From positions 30,710,138-30,774,137 of the forward strand of contig CM067348.1 in assembly GCA_034190875.2 (NCBI GenBank): a stretch of DNA of 64,000 nucleotides, in the 5' to 3' direction. A program made the translations under genes and the position numbers. This DNA is from Urechis unicinctus. Taxonomy: Eukaryota > Annelida > Polychaeta > Xenopneusta > Urechidae. Positions 31,909 to 46,337 of this stretch are shown here, in pieces. Under the pieces are notes generated by a model that was not told the DNA's origin, did no database searches, and saw only the letters and a list, made by a program, of their open reading frames with translations. Position 1 is the stretch's first letter. Every line of letters starts with the position of its first letter.

Positions 31909-32539
31909 GAATACAGGAACTGGCAATATACTGGTCTACTTTATGATGCCCGTTAGATAAACATTTTGGACCATATGTTGTACTATACTTTTCAATGGAA
32001 ATTATGTTTTCCGCTGAAACAACTAAAGTGGTTTGAGTCTCATTTAGCTCACTTCGAATAGCACACTTCAAGCATTATATAGATTTACCGTCGGTCAATA
32101 AATATTCCTCACGTGGACTGCATACTGGCTTCTTAACACGATACTGTGATTCAGATATGCTTATGAAGGGTGCATCATCGCAAATGAATATTATTTCACT
32201 GCCCACATGTGAGATTTATGGATCTGATTGATTATGATTAGGTATATTAGAACTAATATCAAACCTCACAGCATCTGCATGATATACCACATTGCCAAAA
32301 AGGTCGCATGAAGTTACTCACTACAATGTTTTTGATAATAAAAGCATGTGTATTCAAACATTATGCTACCCAATATTAGTTGATAGACAAATGTCGATTC
32401 ATTGAATTGACCACAGCATCCCATTTCAATTAGAAAATTTTCATGTAAGTTCATTATGTCAAATATATGGTTATATCCTACACGTAGACCAAGGAGATTC
32501 GCCATGAACTGTCTCATGAAACACAGATAAATGATGAAT

Positions 32540-33025
32540 ACTGGTCACTTTACAATGCATTCATGAAAATAACCTCAGTCCGCGATTCGCTTCAGTGGGA
32601 GGATGATTCGCACGGAAAAAATGTCTTTGTATTAATATAAAGCCGCCACAAATGGTGTTACATTACAATGCATTCATGAAATGACCGCCGTTCCAAGAAC
32701 AAGATTCAGTGGGATCGATGGCGGCGAACATTGAATGGCGTACCTCCACAAATAAGATGAGGATGGAATAGTCTTCACATGAAGGGATTCGATGAAACAA
32801 AGTGTGCACTACTGTTTTGAAAAAAACATTGAGATTGGAATTAATTTGGGACGTTATAACATCATCGTGGATTGCGCGTGCTACGTCCATAAAAAAATGC
32901 CTTATTAACATGGAATGTTCGGAACATTAGATAACTACAAAGTGTATACCAGGATTATTAAGCGGAAAAAATGATTTTATTTGTGGACGTTAAACTTTCG
33001 TGGATTGCGCAGCTACGTTGCATGA
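32540..33025 (+). other. Patchwork segment in E2
   Basis: Compared with E1 10870-11400, short words from nearby positions are reinserted. TACAATGCATTCATGAA follows TGTTACAT, CAGTGG interrupts AAGATTG...GATCG, ATGAAGGGATT lies inside the GTCTTCA region, and CGTGGATTGCGCAGCTACG appears after the TTAAACTTT that normally precedes the TA tract. The TA tract and its flanks are absent. Confidence 0.7.
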
Positions 33026-34713
33026 CGTATTTAGCAAGAGAATAAAACTGACAAAGCCTCTCCAGAATGAAAAAAATCTCAAAAGCACTCATAATTAGGC
33101 AGAATCATAGCCAGATATAAATCAACGGTTCGCAACAATACCGGATAGAACATGCTAACCGAATGGTTACAAAATTCATACGTCTCATGAAGACCCGTAC
33201 TTCATTTTCATCTGCAACCATTACACAAGAATAGTTTTTACTTTATACCGTGCTATGCTGTTTTTTATGGATGTATTAATCAAGATCGCATAATAATCGG
33301 AAACGTCGGCGTTCATTCAGCAAGATATTCTACTCCATATGTGTGATAAAGACTCGTGACAATCAACTTAGTTCATCCAGTATGACATATATATGAAACG
33401 GCTACAGGCACAAGCGACGACAAGATGACACGCGATAGTGACCATTGTAAAAAGTAGTGAACCGATGTCTCTCCGAATACTGTACCCACCAAAGGTTCGA
33501 AATATGTCAGGCTTTGTGACTATGACTGTCTGTGATGCAGCGAACTACCATACTATGTGTTATGTTAAATGGTCACAATCTGCTTTAGACAAATTAATTG
33601 GGGCTAAAATGTCAAAGTTGGAAAATAATGAATTAATATAAGCTAGGATATCAATGGCAAAATAATTCATACAGGTCACTCAGTGATGAAAGGGCAGTTA
33701 TACTATTGCCAGCATCAAAGAACGGCAATTACTAGATTTGCGGCTTAATGCGACATCTTTCTGACCGTACTCTGTCGCCATGGTTTGAAGGTGCATAAGC
33801 CATCCGAATATGTTAACAAGTTATTGTCCTCGATAAGAAGCGTTTATATAATGCAATACGACCATTTGAGTTTCTTGCCCTGGCAACTTATCCACAGCTT
33901 ATCCAAGTCCATGACAAAAGTCATTAAACCCGCCACAACGGACATGGCCTAAGTTGTCTATTACCAAACTGAAAGGTTGGGGAGATAATTTACACCGGCC
34001 AAGGTCATTGTGGTCAGATTCTACTGCTGCTAAATTGCCAACTCAAAATGGGTGAAATAGCAGTGCTACGTATCGCAATAAGATTAATTGATAGATAATA
34101 CTGAAAGCGATCAGCAGGTCGGACTAGGTTTTACGACAACGCTTTCAAATTCTACTGCTGCTGAATTGCCGACTAAAATTGGGCATACCTAGCGGTACTG
34201 AGAAAATTTAATCCTACTGCAAATTTTGGGTGAAATACATTTATCAGGCGCCTGTACAGCAGTGCTACGTAGTGCTATTAGATGTCTGGATATATAATTG
34301 AGAAGGCAATAAGCAGTGCGTTATTTCAAAGGGTCAATGAAACCAGTATTATGACAATTGTGTGAGCAAAATCCCAATCATATTTGAACACGTTCATAAA
34401 CCAGGTTAAAATCACTTACTCGGTCTAGGCTTAACGACATCGCTTTCTGTTAAATGTGTCTGACGGCCAATACATGCATGGATCAATGAAGATTATTAGA
34501 GCTAGCCTGTTTCGACTGCATTTCACAAGTTTACTAGCTATGTTGGCAGCGTTGTCAATATTGGCGTCATGCCACCGGATGCGAGGTAATAGCTTCATAT
34601 TATTGCATGACATGTATAGTCCAAAATGATAAAAACATCTATAGTTTCTGCCGTGCTAATGCACACAAATAATATGCAGGAATTTATAATGCAAACAATT
34701 TGACGCGGTTGGG

Positions 34714-34739
34714 TTGGTGGGGGGAGTAGGAGGGGGGGT
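34714..34739 (+). repeat. G-rich tract in E2
   Basis: Shortest of the three alleles of this tract: GGTGGGGGGAGTAGGAGGGGGGG. Confidence 0.85.
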
Positions 34740-37081
34740 TGCTGCTAAGCGCATAACAAGATAAGTGCAAAAGAAAATAAACTTATAATCATGCGCATGC
34801 ACGGGTATAAGAACAATAAAAACGGACTATGTCCAGTGCTCTCTGACAGGAGGAAACATGCAGTAACGGCTTGACATGTGACTATTTTTTAAAACCCTTA
34901 GTGTGTCAATATTACTTGGTTCAGAGGTATAAACTTGAGCACTTACAATCTACAAATAATTGCAGAAACTAAAGCTCACAAATTCAAAAACAGCGAGTGT
35001 ATAAAGGCTTTTTATTTATATATTCAATTCGATTAGTTGTAAACCTAAAGGAGGGTGAAAGTTTGTAGCATCGATGCCAACATTATCAAGCAATATCATG
35101 CGAAACTGAAGTTAAACCCCTTGCCTAAATCAGCCAGATGATAATACATGCCTACAGAACGGCATCTCGGGAATAACACAGGATATATTCGTTGAGTCAC
35201 GGAACAAATCCCTAGACTACCATTAGGACGATTTATCGATTTTTACCATGGTCTCTTGTTGTCCATAAAACAAACTTAGTCAGGCGATATAGGCTTTAGT
35301 GCACATGATGGAGAAATGGTTAGTTCGGCTCACAATGAGTTGTTTATAGCATATGCAAGTTTACGGTGCCATGGAATAAGAATGACGAACCCTCTTTACA
35401 CGTTTGATAGGCCATTTCTGTGGGAAGGCTAATTGTTCGATTAAGCATCTACTTTATATTAATTTGTCTTTACTTTTCTCGCAGCACCGTTTTGGTGTTA
35501 AACCAAACAGAATATAACCTACAGTTCTTATTCAGTAGATTGTTACCAATCCTCACCAAGTTGTACACAGTGTTGAGCTTATATATGATGCTTGAACGGC
35601 ATATGGATGTCACTCCTTTAGAAACGAAACATCATCCTATCATTATTGTAGCCTATAAATGTGACCGAAATGTATTGGTTATATTAATCGGCTACAACGT
35701 AAATAGATGAAAATCATTTTTTCCCCTAATTTATTTGCCTTTTATACAAACACTACTTAACATACCTTACAAAGGACTACAAGAATAAAGTTATGCCGAG
35801 TGGTTGGTTCGCTGCAAATGAAATGCCTAAATCATTATGGAACAAGGGCAATTAGGCAATAGCTACTTCACCATTGCCATCTTAGCAAGTGTGAAGTGAT
35901 TGATTCTTTTGATTAGGACAACTTGCAATTGGTATATAACATTTAAGCATAGGGGAGATTATCATAAGCATATATGTATACCCTTGATCATTGTCAAAGC
36001 ATTGCAATTGCTTTTCAACAGCGCCATATTCTGCGAGCGTTCCGCGTACTTGTTTGGAAACAAGTTCATCCGCATTATTTGTTTGCATAAAGCAATGGTT
36101 TCAAAAATATATAATTATACTCTATGGCAGTTTCCAATAATGCATTTCCTTGGATTTAGATTAAGTAAATTTGCTGATGCAAAATGGCTTATGGATATAG
36201 TGGGGTTTTAAGTAACTGTGAACAACAAGGTGGTATCACAACGGTTATGGATGGTGATGATGATTATGATGTGTGGACAGCTTCCCTTAAATGCCAGCTT
36301 CCACATGGCACAAACCCGTTATCCAAGCCTGGCTGCAAAACCCACGCCGTAGAGACGAAGCTCCAGCACTGTACAATTGAGCTACCGGGCTGAGTACATC
36401 CCCTTTCAGAGACTGGACCGTCTTTTGACGTGATCATCTGAGTCACGCGGAACTAGTCACGTTTTCACACATTGGCAAAGAACCCGAAACCTATTGATAG
36501 AAAGGCGACTCAGTTTACTACTTAGCCACAAGAATGTATCACTGTATGTACCATAATAGACAAATAGAGAAAGTTAACGTGATATGACTACAGAGTACAT
36601 ACCGACGTACAAGATGTGAAATAGTCGTGTCTTTTCCGACTACCGCTAGACGTTAGCTTCTTCTAGGGAACGTTTGTTAGTCAAAGTTCCGAAAACCGGT
36701 CTCCTTATGATATCTTTATTGTTCTTTTTATAATGCCGCTTCCATTCCGCCACTACCTGAATTCGCTATGAATTGTTATTTCAACCGGTATGGAATTATT
36801 CCCCACGGCAAATATATTTTAAGAACGTAACCATTTTTCTGTGGCACATACAACAAGGCTAGTTCTTCAGGTTTCTTTGTAGGCTGTCCCTTATAAGTCA
36901 AACCTGTCAGTAGCACATATATAGATGTATCATGTGGATTACAATTTCTCTGATATCCGGCCAATCCAAAAAATGTCCTTTAATCCTTCTTTGTAGTAGG
37001 CATTTTTGCGTCTCAAATCGTCTGTTTAGTATTAAGGTGCAATGTCACAAACCTTATTGCACGATGTGATCGATAAAGTCT

Positions 37082-37862
37082 GCGTTGTCACTGGCAACGA
37101 TGCACGTTAGTGGTCGTATCTTGGATATACGGTATGTACATTGCATCCTCGTGAAGCTCTCATGTGTATGACATAAGTAGCTCCTGCAATCATCGAGTTG
37201 AACGGTATTTTGAGGAATTCGTAGCTGCCTTATTGAGTTACAAATGTTGTTTTCGCTATGTTCTCTGGTGCCATGGCAATTTATAGATATCCCTATGCGA
37301 GATTAACTTCATAAGAACTCTTGCTCATGTGAAGCTTTGCAAATAAATCCACGGGGAACCATGGGATGTGGATCAAATAATATAATCCCAATCAATATCA
37401 GTTTACGTACCCTCTGTTTGATCTCATCAACACTGACAGAGTAATGTCCCCAGACTATTCCCATATGCATCATTTACCTTTTTGACCTCCTTTAATGTCT
37501 CTCTAACGCTGTAACGCACCACATAGGGCATAGATAGGGTTGCGCTGTCTAAAGCGATGTCACAACTGTAAAAAACTAGTATTGTAGATGGGCAATCAGA
37601 GATTTCAGTGTGCAGAGGATATAACAACAGGATTGTGTGAGTAGAAGCGAGCGCACCACAATGATCGATCAATGTGCTCATTGATAATTTATTTGACGTA
37701 TTTTTTGCTGATCTGCTGTCAGCTGAACGCCAATGCCTGCATCCTAATGAGTTTGCTCTGGTCCTTAACTACCTACATCCGGAATGGTGGATTCACCCTT
37801 GATTTCTTCATCGTGTACCTCTACTAATGATGCAGTTTTAATATGGAACATACGCAACTTGC
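37082..37862 (+). repeat. Module F, copy 2 (F2)
   Basis: It links E to D and matches 46338-47118; copy 1 lacks it. A minus-strand frame (37427-37681, 84 codons; 46684-46938 in the other copy) is kept open in both. It has no domain I recognise and both copies are too alike for this to be informative. Confidence 0.85.
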
Positions 37863-38143
37863 ACAGAGCTGCAATCTTTCTTTTGCTGTATCATGTGAGA
37901 ACTACCTCTTTGGAAGATTAATGTGGTATTTCTTCCAGTGACAATGCTACCAAAGTCATTCTTGGCAATCACCTTCTGAACCTCAAACGGTCTTTTCTAT
38001 TGTATAAGAGATCTAGTTTTCTTGTCATTATAGTATTTACATCAGCTTTAACATTTCTGGGGTTAAATCAGCGCGATTCGTAATGTCTCTCCAATTAGCT
38101 CTCTATGTTCAAACAAACATTTTTTTCTGTTCTTAATTTCCGG

Positions 38144-38281
38144 CTAGTTAATCGCTGCAGCCCATAATAATACATCGAATGGAGAAACTCCTGATAAACA
38201 AACAATAGGGCATCGATATATCAAAAGAACTGAAGAGAATTCTCTCAACACGCGTTTCAAAGTACCAAAGAATTTTTCCAT
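38144..38281 (-). pseudogene. Ty3/Gypsy-type integrase-like relic (D2)
   Basis: Same relic as in D1 but with a 12-base in-frame deletion just before the GVSPFDVLL motif and a new stop codon at 38144-38146. More decayed than the D1 and D3 copies. Confidence 0.45.
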
Positions 38282-38394
38282 TGCACATTGGATTATATAG
38301 AACAGTGTTCAACTGTTTGATATCAGGCAGTCACGTCTTAGCACAATGAGAGGGTGACTGACTTGTGGATTTCAAATCCTTCAAAGATTATATT

Positions 38395-38561
38395 CAAACA
38401 CTCACAAACACACATAAACACACCGGCACATACACGCACACAAACGCACACACACACACAACCACATAAATATACACAAAAACACACAAACAAGCACACC
38501 CACAACCACATACACACACAAACAACGGCAGACACACACATATATATATACACACACACAC
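38395..38561. repeat. CA-rich degenerate microsatellite in D2
   Basis: Same tract as 20343-20528, slightly shorter, with a shorter T run after it. Confidence 0.95.
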
Positions 38562-41500
38562 GTTTTTCAAACTTTGATTGTTTTTGGCTGATAGTAACAA
38601 CCACCAAGTGAAAAGGCGTTTACAATACTACGCAATTAGTTTAATTAAGTGAGATTGATTAACATTTACCGTACCGAAACGCTCACATGTCCGTCCACGC
38701 AATACTAATACAGGTCTAAATGCCTTGTGGAATATAATGGTTACACATTTAAGACACATCATAACCCCTATTAAAGTCCTCAGACATGTCGCCACAAACT
38801 GCTTATTGACAACACAACGTAATTGAACGACTGAGCGTCATAAAACAGTCACCACGATATGCCTTGTCTAATCTTTTAACGTGCGTATATTGGGATGGAG
38901 TTTATCCATAAAGTGGCAGCGTGTGTGCTGGATTGAGGCCGAGCGCTCTCACTTACAAACTGTGCGGATTGAATAGAGAGTAGTATTTTTACAATTTACA
39001 ATCAATAATAGCTTCGAGGATAGCAGTTATATTACCAAATAACACCATATCAGCTATTCGACGTATTACATATGACCCTTGGAAGAACTCATTACCCGTG
39101 CTCATAAAGCATATAGTCCATGTTCCAACGCTAAATGTTAATGATGATATTGTCCTATATAAAACCTTACGACCTGTCAATATTTTTGGATTTTGTGTTT
39201 GTTCGGTGCCTCCGAAATCTCATCCGTCAGACTGCGGCGCGTTAGCGGAATGTTTCAAAAGAGAAAAGGCAATTGTCGAGCGTAGCAGAACAATTGCAAT
39301 TCGAGCATGATATTACATTCGAAGCCGTTGATTGCATAATTGAGCTCTCAGCATTTTCACTGTTATTCCTAGTGATTCCAGAAAAGGATAACAGCCAATA
39401 AACTATTCCACATATGAGTTTGAAGGCACTTTAGGCAGAATGATGTCTAGTAGACGAAGTTATTTAACTGTAAGGAATTCATGTGATGCAAGACAAGGAA
39501 CTGATCGCAAGTGTTCAATAAAAGCACGACAATGCGATCTGATAATCGGTTTAGCAAAGGGTGATTGCTTTTACATATCAGAGCAATAGCAGACCCCATT
39601 GTAAACAAAATTACTCTATTGCCATTAACCTGCAACTCTGTTACAACATTGTACCGGCAAAGATGCCTGGACGGTTTCAGATCATAACTTAAGCATCACT
39701 AAGTCACGCCTCTGTTGGAACCGTCATTTGTGTCTGATGTCAAAGTGGCATGCATTGTGCAAGTGTTTTCCTCAACCAAGACCTGGATTATCTGATGATA
39801 GCATGTCTGCAGTCTCGCCCATCTCAGGCATATGCCTAATCAATGGTGAATGTGCTGAACGAAGACATTATGCATTTATTCGTAAGGTAATAACGACGAC
39901 AAGCGCCGCGCATGACATAATCAGGGGTTATCCAACTGCCACGTAGTATCTATTTGCCATAAATTCAATATTCTAGCAGTATTTGTGTGGTCTGTCCTCC
40001 ATTAATTTATACAGTGACAACCACGTCAACCCTGCAGGGAATGACTTTCGATCATCATTGAGGTTTGGTTGATAAATACATTTCATGATAAACGGTTATT
40101 ACTCAATCAACTAGCTGCATTCATATTGCTCTATAATATCTACAACATACACCAGGCGGCGCAATACAAACGGTATGAGTCTCTGTATCCAACATGTTTC
40201 TTTGCAAAAATACTGTATTGTCGCACGAGCAAATAATATTGCTGTGCGACGATATACCCTTCATAAGCATATCAGATTCACAATATAGTGTTGAGGAGCC
40301 AGTAAGTCCGCAAGGAATATTTCTAGACCGTCGGTAAATCTTGAAGTAAATCTACATAATGCTTGAAGTAAATGTACATAATGCTATTCGAGGTAGACTA
40401 AATGTGTCTCAAACCACATTATTTGTTTCAGCGGAAAACATACTTTCCATCGACTAATATAGTACAGACGACGGGCCAAAAACTAATGTTTAGCTATCAG
40501 GCATCATTAAGTAGACCAATATATACCATTTCCTGTGTTCATGTAAAAATATAGAAATAATGTGACCGATGCATTGTTTTGAGATGCCGGATCAACTACT
40601 ACCAACATTCTCTCTGCGTGACATCTGCAGTAAAGATAATGATTAGTTGCAGAATAATATGTAATCACACGTTGATTTATCATTACCTGTTAAAGTGGCA
40701 CGGGTACAGGTTCATGCAAGTTCAATCACTGAAACCTTTAAAACATAGCGTGTTAGATGATTGCACTACAGGATCTCATTAGCTCATTTCACGAACAGTC
40801 AATATTGGTTCTTATTCGGGCATATTGCGTGTGTCATTAATACGTTCATTGTTGTTGAAGCCTCCGCAACATTAGTTGTGATAAGACCGATGCGTTTTTG
40901 GTTTTATAAACATTCTACATTGTTTTAAGACCAAGTAAATATAATGATCATGTAGATCCATTCCAACATACTTGACAAAAAACATTTCCTAAATTTGCTG
41001 GTAGGCAACATACTGAAACATAGGGCTCTAGATGTATCCATTTACAACACGTCCAGCATATTAGCATTATCGGTTGTAAAGAACCCCCACGTCATGCTGT
41101 AACTACCGTTTGTACCAAACTATCGATTAACATGCTTGAGCAATTTATTACCCTCGTCCCCGCTACGCAAGAACCACAGTGACATGCTGATGAGAACAGA
41201 TTTTGATGTTTGCGTTTGCATTAATCTGACTACGACCCTGCTTGTAAATATGATTCTCCTCATATCGCCATCCATAGTTCGAACACATTTTTAGCACCTC
41301 ATCTGATGCTCTTATTTTGTGTTGGGGTCTAGCTTGTAGTAAATGTTTGGGGTGCATTCAATTACAGTATTTTCAAAATCACAGGATTTAATCGGTCGAC
41401 AGCCTAATGAAGAATGATCAAATATTGCCGTTGATCACGCTTATACGAGGGCGATGGGATAAGTACTGTGTTTTTTTACTGTGATGTAGCGCGTTGAAGA

Positions 41501-42070
41501 TACTGGTCTACTTTACAATGCATTCATGAAACAACCTCAGTCCGCGATTCGCTTCAGTGGGAGATGACAACACGGAAAAATGGACAAATATTTGTATTAA
41601 TACTAAGCCGCCACATATAGTGTTACATGAAGGGATTTATGAAATGACCGCCGTTACAAGAACAAGATTGTGATCGATGGCGGCGAACATTGATTGGCGT
41701 GACCTCCACAAATCAGAAGAGGATGGAGTCTTCAAAGAACATATATCGATAAACACAAAGTGTGCACTACTGTTTTGAAAAAATATTGAGAATGGAATTA
41801 ATTTGTGGACGTTATAACATCATCGTGGATTGCGCAGCTACGTTATAAAAAATGCCTTATTAACAGGGAATGTTCGGCCCATTAGAGGACTAAAATCATA
41901 TACCAGGATTATTTAAGCGGAAAAAAGATTTTATTTGCATTAAACTTTTATATATATATATTATTAAGGTATGCCGAATTAATAATTAAAAAAATATTTA
42001 CACTTAAAATATTCTTAAAAAAATTGTCTACGAAAGGTTTGAGTCTACGAATGGTTGTAATCGTCAGTGG

Positions 42071-42076
<6 letters not shown>

Positions 42077-42169
<93 letters not shown>

Positions 42170-42180
42170 ATATATATATG
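42077..42180. repeat. (TA)n microsatellite in E3
   Basis: About 100 bases of TA with one TATC interruption near 42167; the homologue of 11429-11567. Confidence 0.97.
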
Positions 42181-43973
42181 GGCATCCTTCGATCCTTCTA
42201 ATTCTATGCATTGTGATTGCTTCGATCGGACACGATACATATACGAATACCATGCTACAGAAAAAAATACTGTCTAGCATGACGAATTTAGCAAGAGAAT
42301 AAAACTGACAAAGCCTCTCCAAAAAATTCTCAAAAGCACTCATAGTTAGGCAGAATCATAGCCAGATATACATCAACGGTTCGCAACAATACCGGATAGA
42401 ACATGCTAACCGAATGGTTACAAAAGTCATACGTCTCATGATGACCCGTACTTCATTTTCGACTGCAACCATCTGCACCACCATTAGTTTTACTTGATAC
42501 CGTGCTATGCTGTTTTTTATGGATGTATTAATCAAGATAGCATAATAATCGGAAACGTCGGCGTTCATTCAGCAAGATATTCTACTCCATATGTGTGATA
42601 AAGACTCGTGACAATCAACTTAGTTCAGCCAGTATGACATATATATGAAACGGCTACAGGCACAAGCGACGACAAGATGACACGCGATAGTGACCATTGT
42701 AAAAAGTAGTGAACCGATGTCTCTCCGAATACTGTACCCACCAAAGGTTCGAAATATGTAACGCTTTGTGACTATGACTGTCTGTGATGCAGCGAATTAC
42801 CATACTTTGTGTTATGTTAAATGGTCACAATCTGCTTTAGACAAATTAATTGGGGCTAAAATGTCAAAGTTGGAAAATAATGAATTAATATAAGCTAGGA
42901 TATCAATGGCAAAATAATTCATACAGGTCACTCAGTGATGAAAGGGCAATTATACTATTGCCAGCATCAAAGAACGGCAATTACTAGATTTGCGGCTTAA
43001 TGCGACATCTTTCTGACCGTACTCTGTCGCCATGGTTTGAAGGTGCATAAGCCATCCGAATATGTTAACAAGTTATTGTCCTAGATAAGAAGCGTTTATA
43101 TAATGCAATACGACCATTTGAGTTTCTTGCCCTGGCAACTTATCCACAGCTTATCCAAGTCCATGACAAAAGTCATTAAACCCGCCACAACGGACATGGC
43201 CTAAGTTGTCTATTACCAAACTGAAAGGTTGGGGAGATAATTTACACCGGCCAAGGTCATTGTGGTCAGATTCTACTGCTGCTAAATTGCCAACTCAAAA
43301 TGGGTGAAATAGCAGTGCTACGTATCGCAATAAGATTAATTGATAGATAATACTGAAAGCGATCAGCAGGTCGGACTAGGTTTTACGACAACGCTTTCAA
43401 ATTCTACTGCTGCTGAATTGCCGACTAAAATTGGGCATACCTAGCGGTACTGAGAAAATTTAATCCTACTGCAAATTTTGGGTGAAATACATTTATCAGG
43501 CGCCTGTACAGCAGTGCTACGTAGTGCTATTAGATGTCTGGATATATAATTGAGAAGGCAATAAGCAGTGCGTTATTTCAAAGGGTCAATGAAACCAGTA
43601 TTATGACAATTGTGTGAGCAAAATCCCAATCATATTTGAACACGTTCATAAACCAGGTTTAAAATCACTTACTCGGTCTAGGCTTAACGACATCGCTTTC
43701 TGTTAAATGTGTCTGACGGCCAATACATGCTGTACATGGATCAATGAAGATTATTAGAGCTAGCCTGTTTCGACTGCATTTCACAAGTTTACTAGCTATG
43801 TTGGCAGCGTTGTCAATATTGGCGTTATGCCACCGGATGCGAGGTAATAGCTTCATATTATTGCATGACATGTATAGTCCAAAATGATAAAAACATCTAT
43901 AGTTTCTGCCGTGCTAATGCACACAAATAATATGCAGGAATTTATAATGCAAACAATTTGACGCGGTTGGGAT

Positions 43974-44004
43974 GGTGGGGGGATTAGGAGGGGGGGGGGG
44001 GGGG
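43974..44004 (+). repeat. G-rich tract in E3
   Basis: Longest allele, with a run of about 16 consecutive G after GGATTAGGA. Confidence 0.85.
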
Positions 44005-46337
44005 TTGCTGCTAAACGCATAACAAGATAAGTGCAAAAGTAAATAAACTTATAATCATGCGCATGCACGAGTATAAGAACAATATAAAAACGGACTATGT
44101 CCAGTGCTCTCTGACAAGAGGAAACATGCAGTAACGGCTTGACATGTGACTATTTTTTAAAACTCTTAGTGTGTCAATATTACTTGGTTGAGAGGTATAA
44201 GCTTGAGCACTTACAATCTACAAATAATTGCAGAAACTAAAGCTCACAAATTCAAATACAGCGAGTGTATAAAGGCTTTTTATTTATATATTCAATTCGA
44301 TTAGTTGTAAACCTAAGGAGGGTGAAAGTTTATAGCATCGATGCCAACATTATCAAGCAATATCATGCGAAACTGAAGTTAAACCCCTTGCCTAAATCAG
44401 CCAGATGATAATACATGCCTACAGAACGGCATCTCGGGAATAACACAGGATATATTCGGAACAAATCCCTAGACTACCATTAGGACGATTTATCGATTTT
44501 TACCATGGTCTCTTGTTGTCCATAAAACAAACTTAGTCAGGCGATATAGGCTTTAGTGCACATGATGGAGAAATGGTTAGTTCGGCTCACAATGAGTTGT
44601 TTATAGCATATGCAAGTTTACGGTGCCATGGAATAAGAATGACGAACCCTCTTTACACGTTTGATAGGCCATTTCTGTGGGAAGGCTAATTGTTCGATTA
44701 AGCATCTACTTTATATTAATTTGTCTTTACTTTTCTCGCAGCACCGTTTTGGTGTTAAAAAACAAACAGAATATAACCTACAGTTCTTATTCAGTAGATT
44801 GTTACCAATCCTCAAAAAGTTGTACACAGTGTTGAGCTTATATATGATGCTTGAACGGCATATGGATGTCACTCCTTTAGAAACGAAACATCATCCTATC
44901 ATTATTGTAGCCTATAAATGTGACCGAAATGTATTGGTTATATTAATCGGCTACAACGTAAATAGATGAAAATCATTTTTTCCCCTAATTTATTTGCCTT
45001 TTATACAAACACTACTTAACATACCTTACAAAGGACTACAAGAATAAAGTTATGCCGAGTGGTTGGTTCGCTGCAAATGAAATGCCTAAATCATTATGGA
45101 ACAAGGGCAATTAGGCAATAGCTACTTCACCATTGCCATCTTAGCAAGTGTGAAGTGATTGATTCTTTTGATTAGGACAACTTGCAATTGGTATATAACA
45201 TTTAAGCATAGGGGAGATTATCATAAGCATATATGTATACCCTTGATCATTGTCAAAGCATTGCAATTGCTTTTCAACAGCGCCATATTCTGCGAGCGTT
45301 CCGCGTACTTGTTTGGAAACAAGTTCATCCGCATTATTTATTTGCATAAAGCAATGGTTTCAAAAATATATAATTATACTCTATGGCAATTTCCAATAAT
45401 GCTTGGATTTATTTTGATTAAGTAAATTTGCTGATGCAAAATGGTTATGGATATAGTGGGGTTTTAAGTAACTGTAAACACCAAGGTGGTATCACAACGG
45501 TTATGGATGGTGATGATGATTATGATGGTTGGACAGCTTCCCTTAAATGCCAGCTTCCACATGGCACAAACCCGTTATCCAAGCCTGGCTGCAAAACCCA
45601 CGCCGTAGAGACGAAGCTCCAGCACTGTACAATTGAGCTACCGGGCTGAGTACATCCCCTTTCAGATACTGGACCGTCTTTTGACGTGATCATCTGAGTC
45701 ATGCGGAACTAGTCACGTTTTCACACATTGGCAAAGAACCCGAAACCTATTGATAGAAAGGCGACTCAGTTTACTACTTAGCCACAAGAATGTATCACTG
45801 TATGTACCATAATAGACAAATAGAGAAAGTTAACGTGATATGACTACAGAGTACATACCGACGTACAAGATGTGAAATAGTCGTGTCTTTTCCGACTACC
45901 GCTTGACGTTAGCTTCTTCTAGGGAACGTTTGTTAGTCAAAGTTCCGAAAACCGGTCTCCTTATGATATCTTTATTGTTCTTTTTATAATGCCGCTTCCA
46001 TTCCGCCACTACCTGAATTCGCTATGAATTGTTATTTCAACCGGTATGGAATTATTCCCCACGGCAAATATATTTTAAGAACGTAACCATTTTTCTGTGG
46101 CACATACAACAAGGCTAGTTCTTCAGGTTTCTTTGTAGGCTGTCCCTTATAAGTCAAACCTGTCAGTAGCACATATATAGATCTATCATGTGGATTACAA
46201 TTTCTCTGATATCCGGCCAATCCAAAAAATGTCCTTTAATCCTTCTTTGTAGTAGGCATTTTTGCGTCTCAAATCGTCTGTTTAGTATTAAGGTGCAATG
46301 TCACAAACCTTATTGCACGATGTGATCGATAAAGTCT

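Larger units (their letters stand above)
31907..37081 (+). repeat. Module E, copy 2 (E2)
   Basis: It matches E1 from 10288. It has an insertion near 32260-32315, a rearranged stretch (32540-33025) and lacks the TA microsatellite. Stretches such as 33080-33190 agree better with E3 than with E1. No gene was recognised. It continues into module F at 37082. Confidence 0.85.
37863..41499 (+). repeat. Module D, copy 2, truncated (D2)
   Basis: It matches D1 from 19800 to about 23452 and then switches abruptly to module E at 41499/41500. The rest of D, all of C, all of A and the first part of E are missing relative to the D1-C2-A2-E2 order. The frame at 39098-39310 differs from D1 and D3 by a +1 and a +2 indel that together restore phase. 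Confidence 0.9.
41500..46337 (+). repeat. Module E, copy 3 (E3)
   Basis: It begins at the position equivalent to 10868 in E1 (ATACTGGTCTAC) directly after D2. It carries the TA tract, the G tract and the same short frames. The 12012-type frame has a stop near 42758 (ATATGTAACG). It continues into module F. Confidence 0.9.

Noticed and set aside
37427-37681. 84-codon minus-strand frame in module F
   Set aside because: Open in both copies, but these are too similar to test selection; no domain or splice context was recognised.
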